From Fictibacillus gelatini DSM 15865 (GTDB taxonomy: Bacteria > Bacillota > Bacilli > Bacillales > Fictibacillaceae): a stretch of 58,403 nt of DNA. The translations under genes were made by a program, and so were the position numbers. Position 1 is the first letter of the stretch. Every line of letters begins with the position of its first letter. Shown here piece after piece: positions 47,256 to 56,999 of this stretch. The stretch lies in NCBI RefSeq assembly GCF_000430745.1, contig NZ_AUMP01000029.1, forward strand, positions 1 through 58,403, read 5' to 3'. The notes beneath the pieces were generated by a model. It saw only the letters and a list, made by a program, of their open reading frames with translations. It was not told where the DNA came from and did not search any database.

Positions 47256-47280
47256 TCGGTTGGACTTTATGTCCAACCGA
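47256..47280 (+). other. Hairpin in the rpoA leader
   Basis: TCGGTTGGAC and GTCCAACCGA form a perfect 10-bp stem with a TTTAT loop, followed by GGTTCGACG and the rpoA SD 14 bases later. With no T-run it is not a terminator. Upstream, TATAAT (47178-47183) is a possible -10 but lacks a well-spaced -35. Confidence 0.6.
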
Positions 47281-47310
47281 GGTTCGACGTTTGAAGGAGG
47301 GTTTTGTTGA

Positions 47311-48255
47311 ATGATCGAAATCGAAAAGCCAAGAATTGAAACGGTTGAAATCAGCGACGATGCCACATATGGAAAGTTTGTTGTTGAACCACTTGAGCGT
47401 GGATATGGGACTACATTAGGCAACTCCTTGCGTCGTATCCTACTATCCTCACTTCCTGGTGCAGCTATTACTACGATTCAGATAAATGGCGTATTGCATG
47501 AGTTTTCAACAGTGGAAGGTGTCGTTGAAGATGTGACAACGATCATCTTAAACTTAAAGAAACTGGCAATGAAAATTTATTCTGATGAGGAAAAGACTCT
47601 TGAAATAGATGTACAGGGTGAAGGAGTCGTAACGGCTGGGGATATTACACATGATAGTGATGTTGAAATTTTAAATCCGGATCTTCACATTGCGACTTTA
47701 GCAGAAGGTGCTCATTTCAATATGAAAATGACGGCTAAGCGCGGCCGCGGGTACGTCCAAGCGGAAGGTAACAAACGTGAAGATTTGCCGATTGGCGTAA
47801 TTCCAATCGATTCGATTTATACACCTATCTCTCGTGTAAACTACCAGGTTGAAAATACCCGCGTAGGACAAGTGACAAACTATGACAAGTTAACACTTGA
47901 TGTATGGACAGATGGCAGCATCCGTCCGGAAGAGGCAGTTTCTCTTGGAGCGAAGATCATTACCGAACATTTAAATATTTTTGTTGGGTTAACGGATCAA
48001 GCGCAAAAAGCAGAAATCATGGTTGAAAAAGAAGAAGACCAAAAAGAAAAAGTTCTTGAAATGACCATTGAAGAGCTTGACCTTTCTGTGCGCTCTTATA
48101 ACTGCTTAAAAAGAGCAGGCATTAATACCGTTCAAGAACTTGCGAATAAATCGGAAGAAGATATGATAAAAGTGCGCAACCTTGGTAAAAAGTCTCTTGA
48201 AGAAGTTCAAGAGAAGCTGGCTGAGCTTGGACTTTCATTACGTTCTGAAGAATAG
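47311..48255 (+). CDS. rpoA: RpoA, RNA polymerase alpha subunit
   Basis: Assembly platform of the polymerase and contact for activators and UP elements. The 314 residues hold the N-terminal dimerisation domain ([20 protein letters not shown] near 30, about 1-228), an acidic linker, and the C-terminal domain with [23 protein letters not shown] follows GAAGGAGGG; the upstream TTG at 47306 is out of frame. Confidence 0.98.
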   Translation: MIEIEKPRIETVEISDDATYGKFVVEPLERGYGTTLGNSLRRILLSSLPGAAITTIQINGVLHEFSTVEGVVEDVTTIILNLKKLAMKIYSDEEKTLEIDVQGEGVVTAGDITHDSDVEILNPDLHIATLAEGAHFNMKMTAKRGRGYVQAEGNKREDLPIGVIPIDSIYTPISRVNYQVENTRVGQVTNYDKLTLDVWTDGSIRPEEAVSLGAKIITEHLNIFVGLTDQAQKAEIMVEKEEDQKEKVLEMTIEELDLSVRSYNCLKRAGINTVQELANKSEEDMIKVRNLGKKSLEEVQEKLAELGLSLRSEE

Positions 48256-48300
48256 AGACATAAGTAGCTTTAAAAAGCGTGAGAAGGAGGGAAAAGGATA

Positions 48301-48699
48301 ATGGCATACCAAAAATTAGGTCGTGTGTCTGCGGTTCGTATGGCAATGCTTCGTGACTTAGCGACTGACTTAATCATCAACGAGCGTATTGAAACGACTG
48401 AAGCTCGCGCGAAAGAAGTACGTAAGTTTGTTGAGAAGATGATTACGCTTGGAAAACGTGGTGATCTTCATGCACGTCGTCAAGCGGCTGCTTTTGTTCG
48501 TAACGAAGCTGCGAAAGTAGAAATCGTAAAGAACGAGGAAACCGGAAAGAAAAAAGAAGTGAAAGAAATGGCTTTGCAAAAGCTATTTAACGATATTGCA
48601 CCTCGCTATGCAGAGCGTAATGGTGGTTATACGCGTATCGCAAAAATTGGGCCTCGCCGTGGTGACGGAGCTCCAATGGTTATCATTGAGTTAGTTTAA
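48301..48699 (+). CDS. rplQ: 50S ribosomal protein L17, with an internal insertion
   Basis: Near the tunnel exit. 132 residues, against 120 in B. subtilis. The N-terminal [20 protein letters not shown] and the end [19 protein letters not shown] are typical. The difference is a lysine/glutamate-rich insertion of about 12 residues (within [19 protein letters not shown]) before ALQKLF, a loop that varies in the family. ATG follows GGAGGG. Last gene of the alpha segment. Confidence 0.96.
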   Translation: MAYQKLGRVSAVRMAMLRDLATDLIINERIETTEARAKEVRKFVEKMITLGKRGDLHARRQAAAFVRNEAAKVEIVKNEETGKKKEVKEMALQKLFNDIAPRYAERNGGYTRIAKIGPRRGDGAPMVIIELV

Positions 48700-48707
48700 T
48701 AATCGTA

Positions 48708-48728
48708 AAGGGTGGGACGGGTGTCTGC
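48708..48728 (+). terminator. Terminator after rplQ
   Basis: AAAGGG and GCCCTTT close a stem containing several G-U pairs, and a run of seven T follows. It ends the supercluster 9 bases after rplQ. Confidence 0.75.
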
Positions 48729-48820
48729 CCTTTTTTTATTTCTTTCATTTATGTAAAATAATTAGAGGTAAAGCGATTGTTTAGAGATGAGATAGAGTTC
48801 TAGCTGAGGGGGATCAAGCA

Positions 48821-49651
48821 GTGAAGGAGTTAATTAGCATTAACGACGTTTCGTTCGCGTATCGTGAAGATGAGCCGGCTATTTTGAAAGATGTGAATCT
48901 GACCGTTTACGCTGGTGAGTGGCTGGCGATTGTAGGCCATAACGGTTCAGGAAAATCAACACTTGCAAAATTGCTCAATGGCCTGCTCATCCCAACGGCA
49001 GGCAGGGTTATCGTTGAAGGATATGATACGGCCAGAGCGGACGAGTTATGGGAAATACGCAAACGGGTCGGTATTGTCTTTCAAAATCCGGACAACCAGT
49101 TTGTTGGGACGAGCGTCAGAGACGATGTCGCCTTTGGTCTTGAAAATTTCGGCGTTGTGCGTGAAGAAATGATAACGCGGATTGATGAGGCGGTTCGGAA
49201 AGTGAAAATGGAGAAGTTTTTAGATGCCGAGCCGCATCATTTATCAGGCGGACAAAAACAGCGGGTCGCAATCGCGGGTATACTCGCGCAAAAGCCATCC
49301 ATTATCATCCTTGATGAAGCCACATCGATGCTTGACCCAATGGGACGCAAGGAAGTCATTGAAACCGTGAAAGCGCTAAATGAACAACAAGGAATTACCG
49401 TCATTTCAATTACCCATGATTTAGAAGAAGCGATACGGGCAGACCGGGTTATCGTCATGAAACAAGGTAAAGCCATCATGCAAGGAGGTCCGGAAGAGGT
49501 TTTTCAGGATGGTGAGATGTTGATCGGAGCAGGGCTGGACTTGCCTTTTTCCGTAAAACTGAGCTTGTCTTTGCAGAAAAAAGGTATTCCATTACCGAAA
49601 GCGTACTTAACACAAGAAGAACTGGTGGAAGCATTATGGACATTGTCATAA
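48821..49651 (+). CDS. ecfA1: EcfA1, energy-coupling factor transporter ATPase
   Basis: One of two ATPases of the group II ECF vitamin transporter. The 276 residues have Walker A GHNGSGKST near 40, signature LSGGQKQR near 141 and Walker B IIILDEATSMLDP near 160. GTG 48821 follows GAGGGGGA. It overlaps ecfA2 by 16 bp. No S component is near, as expected for a module shared by many S proteins. Confidence 0.97.
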   Translation: MKELISINDVSFAYREDEPAILKDVNLTVYAGEWLAIVGHNGSGKSTLAKLLNGLLIPTAGRVIVEGYDTARADELWEIRKRVGIVFQNPDNQFVGTSVRDDVAFGLENFGVVREEMITRIDEAVRKVKMEKFLDAEPHHLSGGQKQRVAIAGILAQKPSIIILDEATSMLDPMGRKEVIETVKALNEQQGITVISITHDLEEAIRADRVIVMKQGKAIMQGGPEEVFQDGEMLIGAGLDLPFSVKLSLSLQKKGIPLPKAYLTQEELVEALWTLS

Positions 49652-50508
49652 AACAACTTACACATCGTTATATGATCGGCACACCGTTTGAGAGAGTTGC
49701 CCTTGAGGATATCAATCTTCAAATTGCTTCCGGTACATTTCTGGCTGTCATTGGGCATACAGGATCAGGGAAATCAACATTGATTCAACATTTAAACGGT
49801 CTGTTAAAACCGACGAGCGGCACGATTGCTATTGGGGACCAGATAATATCAGCCGGTAAGAATAACAAACAGCTTAAAAGCTTAAGAAAGCGCGTCGGTA
49901 TTGTTTTTCAATATCCAGAACATCAACTCTTTGATGAGACGGTTGAAAAAGATATTATGTTCGGCCCTTTAAACTTTGGCGCTTCGGAAGCGGAAGCGAA
50001 AGAGAAAGCAAAAGAAATGCTTGAACTGGTCGGTTTGCCGCTTGGTATACTTAGCCGTTCACCATTTGAACTAAGCGGCGGCCAAATGCGCCGTGTAGCG
50101 ATAGCAGGTGTTCTTGCCATGGACCCCGAAGTGTTAATTTTAGATGAACCGACAGCCGGGCTTGATCCTAAAGGACGGGTTGAAATTATGGAGTTATTTT
50201 ACCAGCTCCATCAGAAGAAAAACTTAACGACCGTTCTTGTTACACATAGTATGGAAGACGCGGCAACTTACGCCGACAAAATCGTCGTGATGGAAAAAGG
50301 AAAGGTTTATATGGAAGGCAGTCCGAAGCAAATTTTTTCCGAAAGAGATAAGCTTCAGGCAGTGGGCCTTGATGTACCTGAAACCGTTCAGTTTCTTTTA
50401 AAATGGCAAAATCGAACAGGTGAGGCAATCGACCTTTCTTCCTTTACACTTGATGAAGTGGCAACAGCTTTATGTAAGCAGTTGAAGAAGGGAGGCTCCT
50501 CATGCTAG
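49636..50508 (+). CDS. ecfA2: EcfA2, energy-coupling factor transporter ATPase
   Basis: Second ATPase, pairing with EcfA1. The 290 residues have Walker [10 protein letters not shown] near 40, signature LSGGQMRR near 145 and Walker [14 protein letters not shown] near 166. The SD lies within ecfA1; the end overlaps ecfT by 7 bp. Confidence 0.97.
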   Translation: MDIVIKQLTHRYMIGTPFERVALEDINLQIASGTFLAVIGHTGSGKSTLIQHLNGLLKPTSGTIAIGDQIISAGKNNKQLKSLRKRVGIVFQYPEHQLFDETVEKDIMFGPLNFGASEAEAKEKAKEMLELVGLPLGILSRSPFELSGGQMRRVAIAGVLAMDPEVLILDEPTAGLDPKGRVEIMELFYQLHQKKNLTTVLVTHSMEDAATYADKIVVMEKGKVYMEGSPKQIFSERDKLQAVGLDVPETVQFLLKWQNRTGEAIDLSSFTLDEVATALCKQLKKGGSSC

Positions 50509-51299
50509 AGAATGTGATTATTGGCCAATACGTTCCCGGACGATCGATTCTCCATCGGCTTGACCCCCGTTCAAAGCTAATCAGTGTGTTTTTATTTGTG
50601 TTCATTGTTTTTTTAGCAAATAATTGGGTGACATATGGATTGCTAGGATTGTTTACGGCAGTTGCGATTGTCGTTTCACAAGTGCCGCTTCGCTTTTTAT
50701 ATAAAGGCTTGAGGCCAATTTTGATCATCGTTTTATTTACATTCGCCCTCCATATTTTCATGACGAAAGGCGGGGCGTTACTCTTTCAATTTGGCTGGCT
50801 TAAAATTTATGAACAGGGTGTAGTTCAAGGGTCTTTTATTTCTTTTCGTTTAATCTTTCTCGTTCTTGTCACATCTTTATTGACGTTGACGACAACACCA
50901 ATTGATATAACGGACGGTCTTGAGCAATTGCTTGGCCCGTTAAAGCGGATTAAGCTCCCTGTCCATGAATTTGCTTTAATGATGTCCATCGCTCTTCGTT
51001 TTATTCCGACATTATTAAAAGAAACGGAAAAAATTATGAAGGCGCAAATGGCCCGCGGGGTTGAGTTTACGAGCGGCCCGATTAAAGAGCGGATTAAAGC
51101 CTTTATTCCTCTCCTCGTTCCATTGTTCATCTCTTCCTTTAAACGGGCGGAAGAGTTGGCATTGGCGATGGAAGCCCGTGGCTATAGAGGCGGAGAGGGA
51201 CGGACAAAGCTCCGTATTTTAAAGTGGGGAATGGGAGATTCGATATTAATCGCTGTTCTCCTTATATTGACCATTTCTTTATTCCTGTTACGATCGTGA
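50502..51299 (+). CDS. ecfT: EcfT, energy-coupling factor transmembrane subunit
   Basis: Membrane scaffold joining the EcfA pair to exchangeable vitamin-binding S subunits. The 265 residues have about five to six hydrophobic segments and the two cytoplasmic coupling motifs, Ala-Arg-Gly near 184 (MARGVEF) and near 225 (EARGYRG). ATG follows GAAGGGAGG within ecfA2. Confidence 0.96.
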   Translation: MLENVIIGQYVPGRSILHRLDPRSKLISVFLFVFIVFLANNWVTYGLLGLFTAVAIVVSQVPLRFLYKGLRPILIIVLFTFALHIFMTKGGALLFQFGWLKIYEQGVVQGSFISFRLIFLVLVTSLLTLTTTPIDITDGLEQLLGPLKRIKLPVHEFALMMSIALRFIPTLLKETEKIMKAQMARGVEFTSGPIKERIKAFIPLLVPLFISSFKRAEELALAMEARGYRGGEGRTKLRILKWGMGDSILIAVLLILTISLFLLRS

Positions 51300-51309
51300 G
51301 GGATTGTGA

Positions 51310-52053
51310 ATGAAACGCTTTAAAGCGACTATTTCTTATGACGGTTCCGGGTTTAGCGGATATCAAGTCCAGCCTGCCGGACGAACGGTACAAGGAGAAA
51401 TTGAGTCCATTTTAAAAAGGATTCATAAAGGAAAGGACATTCGGATCGCTGCTTCAGGCAGAACAGATGCAGGCGTTCATGCTGTTGGACAAGTATTTCA
51501 TTTTGATAGTCCCCTGCTTTTAGATCCGGAGAATTGGAAAAATGCATTGAACGCCCAATTGCCTGAGGATATTTATGTAAAAGAGGTCAACGAAGCTTCT
51601 CCAGGTTTTCATGCCCGTTTTGACGCCATAAAGAAAGAATACCGTTATCGTCTTTTACGATCAAAGGAGAAGGATGTATTCCGCCGGCATTATGCCTATC
51701 ATTACCCGCATTTCCTTTGCGCGGAAAAGATAAAGGAAGCAATGAAGGCCTTTCTTGGAACACATGACTTCACTTCTTTTTCATCGGCAAAATCAACAGT
51801 AGAAGACCGGGTGCGGACCATTTATGAATTAGAGCTGCTTGAAGAAAAAGACGAATGGATTTTCCGCATTGTCGGCAATGGTTTTCTATACAATATGGTT
51901 CGAATAATTGTCGGAACGTTGCTCGATGTTGGCCAGGGGAAAGCAACGGCAGATGATGTAAAAGCCATGCTGCTTGCGCAAAACCGGAGTTTAGCGGGAA
52001 AAACGGCGCCCGCCCACGGCCTTTATTTGTACAAAGTAACATACGAAAAGTAA
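51310..52053 (+). CDS. truA: TruA, tRNA pseudouridine(38-40) synthase
   Basis: Isomerises uridines 38-40 in tRNA anticodon arms. The 247-residue protein has the catalytic Asp53 in [10 protein letters not shown] and the [16 protein letters not shown]-terminal motif. ATG follows GAGGGA, 10 bp after ecfT, so it likely rides on the same message. No terminator is evident after it. Confidence 0.97.
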   Translation: MKRFKATISYDGSGFSGYQVQPAGRTVQGEIESILKRIHKGKDIRIAASGRTDAGVHAVGQVFHFDSPLLLDPENWKNALNAQLPEDIYVKEVNEASPGFHARFDAIKKEYRYRLLRSKEKDVFRRHYAYHYPHFLCAEKIKEAMKAFLGTHDFTSFSSAKSTVEDRVRTIYELELLEEKDEWIFRIVGNGFLYNMVRIIVGTLLDVGQGKATADDVKAMLLAQNRSLAGKTAPAHGLYLYKVTYEK

Positions 52054-52087
52054 AAAACTCCATTTAGCAATTTTATTCATGACACGC

Positions 52088-52116
52088 TTGACATCGTTGT
52101 TATACTGTTTTATTAT
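52088..52116 (+). promoter_or_regulatory. SigA promoter of rplM-rpsI
   Basis: A perfect TTGACA and TATTAT are separated by 17 bp, 116 bp before the rplM start. Confidence 0.78.
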
Positions 52117-52123
52117 ATTAGTT

Positions 52124-52200
52124 GGTATTTCTAAAAGTATCTGCCCTGCCCCGGAAGATATTATTCAGAAATCTGATGAATTATAAAATTAATGAGCGAT
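52124..52200 (+). promoter_or_regulatory. Putative L13 leader
   Basis: The transcript start and position match the L13 leader family known upstream of rplM in Bacillus. The GTATCTGCCCTGCCCCGGAAG stretch region and downstream repeats could fold, but I did not confirm a consensus. The call is mainly by context. Confidence 0.5.
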
Positions 52201-52231
52201 ATAGCGACTGAAAATATAGGAGGGAAATTTC

Positions 52232-52669
52232 ATGCGTACGACATTTATGGCTAAGCCTCAAGATGTAGAACGTAAATGGTATGTGATCGACGCAGAAGGA
52301 AAGACGTTAGGTCGTCTTGCAAGTGAAGTTGCATCCATCCTTCGCGGTAAACATAAACCAACGTTCACACCGCACGTTGATACTGGTGACCATGTGATCA
52401 TCATTAACGCTGAAAAAATTCATTTAACAGGTAAGAAATTAACTGACAAAATTTATTACCGCCACACTGGCCACCCGGGTGGACTTCGTACAAGAACAGC
52501 GCTTGAAATGCGTACAACTCGTCCAGTACAAATGCTTGAATTAGCAGTTAAAGGCATGCTTCCAAAGAACAGCCTTGGACGTCAAATGTTTAAAAAGCTT
52601 CACGTATATGCTGGTGCTGAGCATCCACATCAAGCACAACAACCAGAAAACTACGAATTACGCGGATAA
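52232..52669 (+). CDS. rplM: 50S ribosomal protein L13
   Basis: Early 50S assembly protein. 145 residues, beginning [20 protein letters not shown] as in Bacillus, with [23 protein letters not shown] follows AGGAGGG. It is co-transcribed with rpsI, 20 bp downstream. Confidence 0.97.
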   Translation: MRTTFMAKPQDVERKWYVIDAEGKTLGRLASEVASILRGKHKPTFTPHVDTGDHVIIINAEKIHLTGKKLTDKIYYRHTGHPGGLRTRTALEMRTTRPVQMLELAVKGMLPKNSLGRQMFKKLHVYAGAEHPHQAQQPENYELRG

Positions 52670-52689
52670 TTTAAAAGGAGGGTATTCAC

Positions 52690-53082
52690 GTGGCACAAGT
52701 ACAATATTATGGTACTGGACGTCGTAAGCACTCCGTTGCTCGCGTACGTTTAGTTCCTGGTGATGGACGTATCGTGATTAACGGACGTGACATTGACGAA
52801 TATTTCGGATTAGATACATTAAAACTTATCGTAAAACAACCGCTTAACGAAACGGAAACAGAAGGTAAATACGATGTTCTTGTTAACGTAAACGGCGGTG
52901 GATTTACAGGACAAGCGGGTGCAATCCGTCATGGAATTTCCCGTGCGCTATTGCAAGCAGACCCAGAATTCCGCGGTTCCCTAAAGGCTGCAGGATTCCT
53001 AACTCGTGACGCTCGCATGAAAGAACGTAAGAAATACGGTCTTAAAGGCGCTCGTCGTGCTCCACAATTCTCAAAACGTTAA
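52690..53082 (+). CDS. rpsI: 30S ribosomal protein S9
   Basis: Its C-terminal Lys-Arg end touches P-site tRNA; here the protein ends FSKR as required. 130 residues with [22 protein letters not shown] start after AAAGGAGGG. A strong terminator follows. Confidence 0.97.
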   Translation: MAQVQYYGTGRRKHSVARVRLVPGDGRIVINGRDIDEYFGLDTLKLIVKQPLNETETEGKYDVLVNVNGGGFTGQAGAIRHGISRALLQADPEFRGSLKAAGFLTRDARMKERKKYGLKGARRAPQFSKR

Positions 53083-53097
53083 TTTTATTCTATACGC

Positions 53098-53131
53098 AAA
53101 ACCCCGGTTCTATTTCGAACCGGGGTTTTTT
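53098..53131 (+). terminator. Terminator of rplM-rpsI
   Basis: A perfect 13-bp stem, AAAACCCCGGTTC with GAACCGGGGTTTT, ending in a T-run. Confidence 0.95.
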
Positions 53132-53252
53132 ATAATGCAATTAAGCCGCTTTCGCTTTTTTAATTGCCATCTTTTATATAGGATGACCGCCTCTTCTTTA
53201 GCAAACCATTTAAATAAGAAAGAGAAATTATATAAGAGGAAGAGGAAAAAAC

Positions 53253-53693
53253 ATGGCAATCGTAATTACGACATTTAAAGAAAAACAGCGATGTAAAAAA
53301 GTTGAATATGAACGAAGGGTGCTTCGAGACCTTTCGCTTGCAAAAATAAAAAAGGAATTTCAGGAGCTTTTCCAGCCCTTTTTCCAGTATTCCCTTTTGT
53401 ATCAGCAAGATATTGAAGATGCATGCATCGATATCGCCATTGACGCTTATTTATTAGGAGCGGCATATAGCCGATTTGCTTATTATGGTGAACCGCTTCA
53501 TTCCATAAAAAAAAGAAGCGAAAGCGCACAGAAAGAAATTGTGGAAGGATTATATGACTATTGGCAGTTCTGGTGCTGGGGGACCGATTTAATGATGGAG
53601 TCTCTTCATCGCTGCTGCGTGAGCTATGTCGACCGCTGGTGGATGGAAGGATATCAAAACGGAGAAAAACGTTACAAAATGCGCCTTCACTAA
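53253..53693 (+). CDS. ybaK: YbaK, DUF2521 family protein
   Basis: Unknown function, found before cwlD in Bacillus. The 146 residues contain no signal peptide or transmembrane segment and are rich in aromatic residues in the C-terminal half (YDYWQFWCWGTDLMMESL). ATG follows AGAGGAAGAGG. Possibly expressed with the sporulation gene cwlD. Confidence 0.85.
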   Translation: MAIVITTFKEKQRCKKVEYERRVLRDLSLAKIKKEFQELFQPFFQYSLLYQQDIEDACIDIAIDAYLLGAAYSRFAYYGEPLHSIKKRSESAQKEIVEGLYDYWQFWCWGTDLMMESLHRCCVSYVDRWWMEGYQNGEKRYKMRLH

Positions 53694-53723
53694 AATTTGA
53701 TAAGACACACTGCCTGTTTCTTC

Positions 53724-53749
53724 ATAAATTTTGTCTTGTCCCATATATA
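53724..53749 (+). promoter_or_regulatory. Possible SigE promoter of cwlD
   Basis: ATA in TTCATAAATT and CATATATA, 15 bp apart, resemble the mother-cell SigE consensus (ATA, then CATACAAT). cwlD is SigE-controlled in B. subtilis. The match is partial. Confidence 0.35.
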
Positions 53750-53798
53750 TAACCATATAGGCAAACGCGTACTATATGGGAATATGGGAGGAACGAGG

Positions 53799-54515
53799 AT
53801 GAAGAAATGGGCAAAGCTTACGGCCTTTGCTTTAGGTGTTGCGGCACTTATCTTTATTTTAACTTACGAATTTTCCGAAAATCATTCCTGGAAATCATGG
53901 AATTTACCATTAACGGGAAAAATCATTATTATTGACCCGGGCCATGGGGGAATGGATGGAGGCGCCGTCGGTGATGGTGGTGTTATTGAAAAGGATATTT
54001 CGCTTAATATTGCCTTAAAGCTTCGCGATTACTTGCAGGAAGCAGGAGCGCTTGTCATTATGACGCGCGAAACAGATAGAGATCTGGCGGATGATGATAC
54101 GAAGCGAATTAGTGCCAGAAAAACGGAAGATCTCCGAAAGAGGAAAGAAATTATAAATGGGTCCAATGGGGATTTATTTGTAAGTATTCATTTGAATGCT
54201 ATTCCTTCCCCGCGATGGAGGGGAGCTCAAGTCTTTTACCATCCAACAGGCAAAGAAGGGGAAGAAGTGTCAAAATTTATACAGGATGAAATAAAACGCA
54301 ACCTCGAAAATACGGATCGGCTTGCAAAATCAATTGATGGTATCTACTTGCTTCGAACAGCAAAAATACCTGGAACATTGGTTGAAGTTGGCTTTTTATC
54401 CAATCCAACCGAACGGGAGCTTTTGAAAACGGAGCATTATCAAATGCAAGTTGCCGCATGTATATACCAGGGCATCCTTCGATACTATACAAATGAACCT
54501 GTTCCGAAACATTAG
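53799..54515 (+). CDS. cwlD: CwlD, N-acetylmuramoyl-L-alanine amidase for spore cortex
   Basis: Removes the peptide from muramic acid so that PdaA can form muramic-delta-lactam in the spore cortex. Start ATG 53799 (MKKWAKLTAFALG, 238 residues) follows GGAGGAACGAGG; an upstream in-frame extension is not family-like. After an N-terminal membrane anchor (7-22) comes an Amidase_3 domain with zinc ligands His49 (DPGHGGMDGG), Glu64 and His131 (SIHLNA), and Glu in VEVGFLSN. Confidence 0.97.
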   Translation: MKKWAKLTAFALGVAALIFILTYEFSENHSWKSWNLPLTGKIIIIDPGHGGMDGGAVGDGGVIEKDISLNIALKLRDYLQEAGALVIMTRETDRDLADDDTKRISARKTEDLRKRKEIINGSNGDLFVSIHLNAIPSPRWRGAQVFYHPTGKEGEEVSKFIQDEIKRNLENTDRLAKSIDGIYLLRTAKIPGTLVEVGFLSNPTERELLKTEHYQMQVAACIYQGILRYYTNEPVPKH

Positions 54516-54531
54516 GGACAAGGTTTTTTTG

Positions 54532-54540
54532 TGCTATACT
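54532..54540 (+). promoter_or_regulatory. Candidate extended -10 promoter of salA
   Basis: TGC-TATACT is an extended -10 element, 37 bp before the salA start. No good -35 box is present, which extended -10 promoters can tolerate. Confidence 0.42.
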
Positions 54541-54576
54541 AAATATATATGAATTCATAAAGAAGGAGTGGCTTCA

Positions 54577-55611
54577 TTGTTAACTGAAGAAAAAGTTATT
54601 GAATTATTAGCAGGCATTCAAGACCCGTTTTTACATAAAAGCCTTACAGAAACAGGCGCAATTCGCGAAATTAAAGTAAAAGAAGGCTATGTAAGCCTTA
54701 AGATTATGGTCGCCAAAGAAGGCACCCCGGAACAAATGAGACTTCAACAAGAAATTGTTGCCACTTTAAAAAATGCAGGTGTAGAATCCGTCGGGCTGCG
54801 CTTTGAGGAAATGAAATCCAATCAGGGACAAGCAAATGTAAGCGTTCCTCCATTACTATCGCCAAATAGCAAAACGGAATTTATTGCGATTGCCAGCGGG
54901 AAAGGCGGCGTTGGGAAATCGACAGTTTCCGTGAATTTGGCCACTACTCTTGCCCGGCTTGGAAAAAAAGTCGGATTAATTGATGCGGATATTTATGGAT
55001 TTAGCGTACCAGATATGATGGGCATTACAGAACGGCCACGTGTTGTCGGTGAAACGATATATCCAGTTGAGCGATTTGGTGTCAAAGTCATTTCAATGGC
55101 ATTTTTTGTGGAAGAAAATACGCCTGTTATATGGAGAGGGCCGATGCTCGGCAAAATGCTAATGAATTTCTTTAGTGAAGTAGAATGGGGAGAGTTAGAT
55201 TATATGCTGCTCGACCTGCCGCCAGGTACAGGCGACGTTGCCCTTGATGTGCATAAAATGCTCCCGAAATGCAAAGAAATCATTGTCACGACGCCACATG
55301 CAACAGCAGCATTTGTAGCTGCCAGGGCGGGATCGATGGCGTTAAAGACTGACCATGAGATTCTTGGCGTTATTGAAAACATGTCCTATTTCGAAAGTCA
55401 ACTAACAAAAGAAAAAGAATATGTATTTGGCAAAGGCGGGGGCAAGCGCCTGGCTGAAGAATTGAACACCCCTCTATTAGGACAGCTGCCGCTTGGGCAA
55501 CCGGAAATTGACGAGAATGATTTTGCGCCGAGCATTTACGGGCCTGAACACCGTATTGGCGCCATTTACACTGAAATCGCGGAAAAGATTATCGACCAGT
55601 TAAAAAAATAA
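54577..55611 (+). CDS. salA: SalA, Mrp/ApbC-family P-loop ATPase
   Basis: Mrp-family ATPase; in B. subtilis SalA represses scoC and so favours protease genes. The 344 residues have an N-terminal DUF59 domain and a deviant Walker A GKGGVGKST near 108-116. The CxxC that carries an Fe-S cluster in many Mrp proteins is absent (NMSYFESQLTKEKEYVFG), as in SalA. I choose TTG 54577 (MLTEEKV), 8 bases from AAGGAG; the GTG at 54568 is part of the SD. Confidence 0.93.
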   Translation: MLTEEKVIELLAGIQDPFLHKSLTETGAIREIKVKEGYVSLKIMVAKEGTPEQMRLQQEIVATLKNAGVESVGLRFEEMKSNQGQANVSVPPLLSPNSKTEFIAIASGKGGVGKSTVSVNLATTLARLGKKVGLIDADIYGFSVPDMMGITERPRVVGETIYPVERFGVKVISMAFFVEENTPVIWRGPMLGKMLMNFFSEVEWGELDYMLLDLPPGTGDVALDVHKMLPKCKEIIVTTPHATAAFVAARAGSMALKTDHEILGVIENMSYFESQLTKEKEYVFGKGGGKRLAEELNTPLLGQLPLGQPEIDENDFAPSIYGPEHRIGAIYTEIAEKIIDQLKK

Positions 55612-55617
55612 AACAAA

Positions 55618-55650
55618 GCAACCCCTCTTCTTTATAAGAGGGGTTGCAGC
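55618..55650. terminator. Terminator between salA and gerD
   Basis: GCAACCCCTCTT and AAGAGGGGTTGC form a perfect 12-bp stem between convergent genes. The T-rich flank is better on the minus strand (TTTGTTTTATTTTTT), so it should end gerD well and salA less well. Confidence 0.85.
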
Positions 55651-56253
55651 TTATTTACCGCCCTGTTTTTTTTCGCCTTTTTCTTTTTCACCAGTTTGGG
55701 CAATTTCTTCATGGGCGGCCTTTGTCACCATATCGGAAATTTGGGCTTTAATGAGAGGGCTTTTAAAAGTCTCAAGCATTACTTTTTTCATTTCATTTTG
55801 CATCTGTGTAGTATGGACAAGGTCAAGCGCTTTTTTGGCCATGTTAGGATTTTGCAGTATTTTCATCATTTGTTGTTGATAGGCTGGATCATTCATAAGA
55901 CTTTTCAACAATTGTTCATGTTCTTTTTTTAAACTTTTCGCATACGTCTGGGCAAATTTTGGATCTTTGAAAGCATTTTCCCAGAACTTTTGACCTTTTT
56001 CAGAAAGAAGCTGCTGTTCAATAGTCGTTTTAACGATATTTTGATCAAGCAATAACTGTTGTTTCATTTTTTCATCAGACAGCACTTCTTTGATGGCCTT
56101 TTTCCCGTCTTCTGTTTTTAATAAGTCTACAAGCATTTTTTTGGTCGCTTCATAGTCGGTATGGGTTACACCCTGGGCTTCATTTTGCGCACAGCCATTT
56201 ATTGCAAAAAGAAGAAAACAGAAGAGGACCACTATCCAAGTCTTCTTTTTCAC
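55651..56253 (-). CDS. gerD: GerD, spore germination lipoprotein
   Basis: Inner-membrane scaffold that clusters germinant receptors. The 200-residue precursor has a lipoprotein signal with lipobox ending at Cys21 (FAINGC). The mature part is almost all helical, with charged repeats such as KDPKFAQTYAKSLKKEHEQL, and a basic, low-complexity tail. It faces salA and diverges from kbaA. Forespore-specific SigG control is known in B. subtilis. Confidence 0.95.
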   Translation of the reverse strand: MKKKTWIVVLFCFLLFAINGCAQNEAQGVTHTDYEATKKMLVDLLKTEDGKKAIKEVLSDEKMKQQLLLDQNIVKTTIEQQLLSEKGQKFWENAFKDPKFAQTYAKSLKKEHEQLLKSLMNDPAYQQQMMKILQNPNMAKKALDLVHTTQMQNEMKKVMLETFKSPLIKAQISDMVTKAAHEEIAQTGEKEKGEKKQGGK

Positions 56254-56288
56254 GTCTCTTCTTTCTCCCTTCTATCCTTTCTTACCTT

Positions 56289-56318
56289 TAGGTTTGGTTA
56301 GTTTGGGTGATTTATTCA
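56289..56318 (-). promoter_or_regulatory. Weak candidate SigG promoter of gerD
   Basis: On the minus strand TGAATA (56318-56313) fits the SigG -35. The -10 region at 56296-56289 reads CAAACCTA, only partly like CATACTA. Confidence 0.3.
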
Positions 56319-56335
56319 GGTTAATAAAGGAAAAC

Positions 56336-56364
56336 TGGCTTTTTAAATCAAGGATTGGTACAAT
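56336..56364 (+). promoter_or_regulatory. Candidate promoter of kbaA
   Basis: TACAAT (56359-56364) preceded by TGG forms an extended -10. The -35 is weak (TGGCTT, 56336-56341, 17 bp away). Confidence 0.42.
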
Positions 56365-56396
56365 CGAAAAGGATAACTGATTTGGAGGCAGTCGGA

Positions 56397-56999
56397 GTGA
56401 AATCAAAGGATGTTGTTTTTTTATTTTTTTCAACATTGCTGATTGGAATTGGCGCGGATATTATCACCGGTTTTATTTTAAAATTGCCCACGGGCGGGAT
56501 TAAAGCTTTTTTTCTATACATAGTGGGGCTAATTGGATTTGGCGCCATTTATAGTGTATTCAGCCAAATGGGCTTTTTCGCTTACTTAACGGTTCATCGC
56601 TTTGGTTTAGGAATTTTTAAATCACAGGCATTATGGAATGGAGTTCAATTGGTCATTACTGTTTTTGTATTATTTGACCTGTTTTATCTCCGTTATACGG
56701 CTTTTTATAAAAAAGGAGAGTCGATCGCCTCTTACTTTATCATTCCAATTGTAGTGCTTGTGATCGGGTTAATCGTTGCGTACTTTAAACAAAAGGCGAC
56801 GAATCGCGGAGCATTTATTCCTACATTGTTTTTCATTGTTGTTGTAACGACAGTGGAATGGGTGCCGGTTTTAAAACAAAATGATGTTTATGCCAATTGG
56901 ATGGCCTTTGTCCCATTAATTTTGTGCAATGCGTATCAAATTTTAATCTTGCACCGCCTTAATCAACAAAATGCGAAAAGAACTTCTGCACAAGGGTAG
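56397..56999 (+). CDS. kbaA: KbaA, membrane activator of the KinB sporulation kinase
   Basis: Polytopic membrane protein needed for the KinB branch of the phosphorelay in B. subtilis. I choose GTG 56397 (200 residues), 8 bases from GGAGG, rather than in-frame codons further up. About six hydrophobic segments; the highly conserved stretch is QMGFFAYLTVHRFGLGIFKS, and TTVEWVPVLKQND is also typical. A terminator stem begins inside its last codons. Confidence 0.93.
   Translation: MKSKDVVFLFFSTLLIGIGADIITGFILKLPTGGIKAFFLYIVGLIGFGAIYSVFSQMGFFAYLTVHRFGLGIFKSQALWNGVQLVITVFVLFDLFYLRYTAFYKKGESIASYFIIPIVVLVIGLIVAYFKQKATNRGAFIPTLFFIVVVTTVEWVPVLKQNDVYANWMAFVPLILCNAYQILILHRLNQQNAKRTSAQG

Noticed and set aside
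53697-53798. 34-codon N-terminal extension of CwlD
   Set aside because: No SD at its start, and the family begins at the membrane anchor MKKWAKL; the extension covers the putative SigE promoter.
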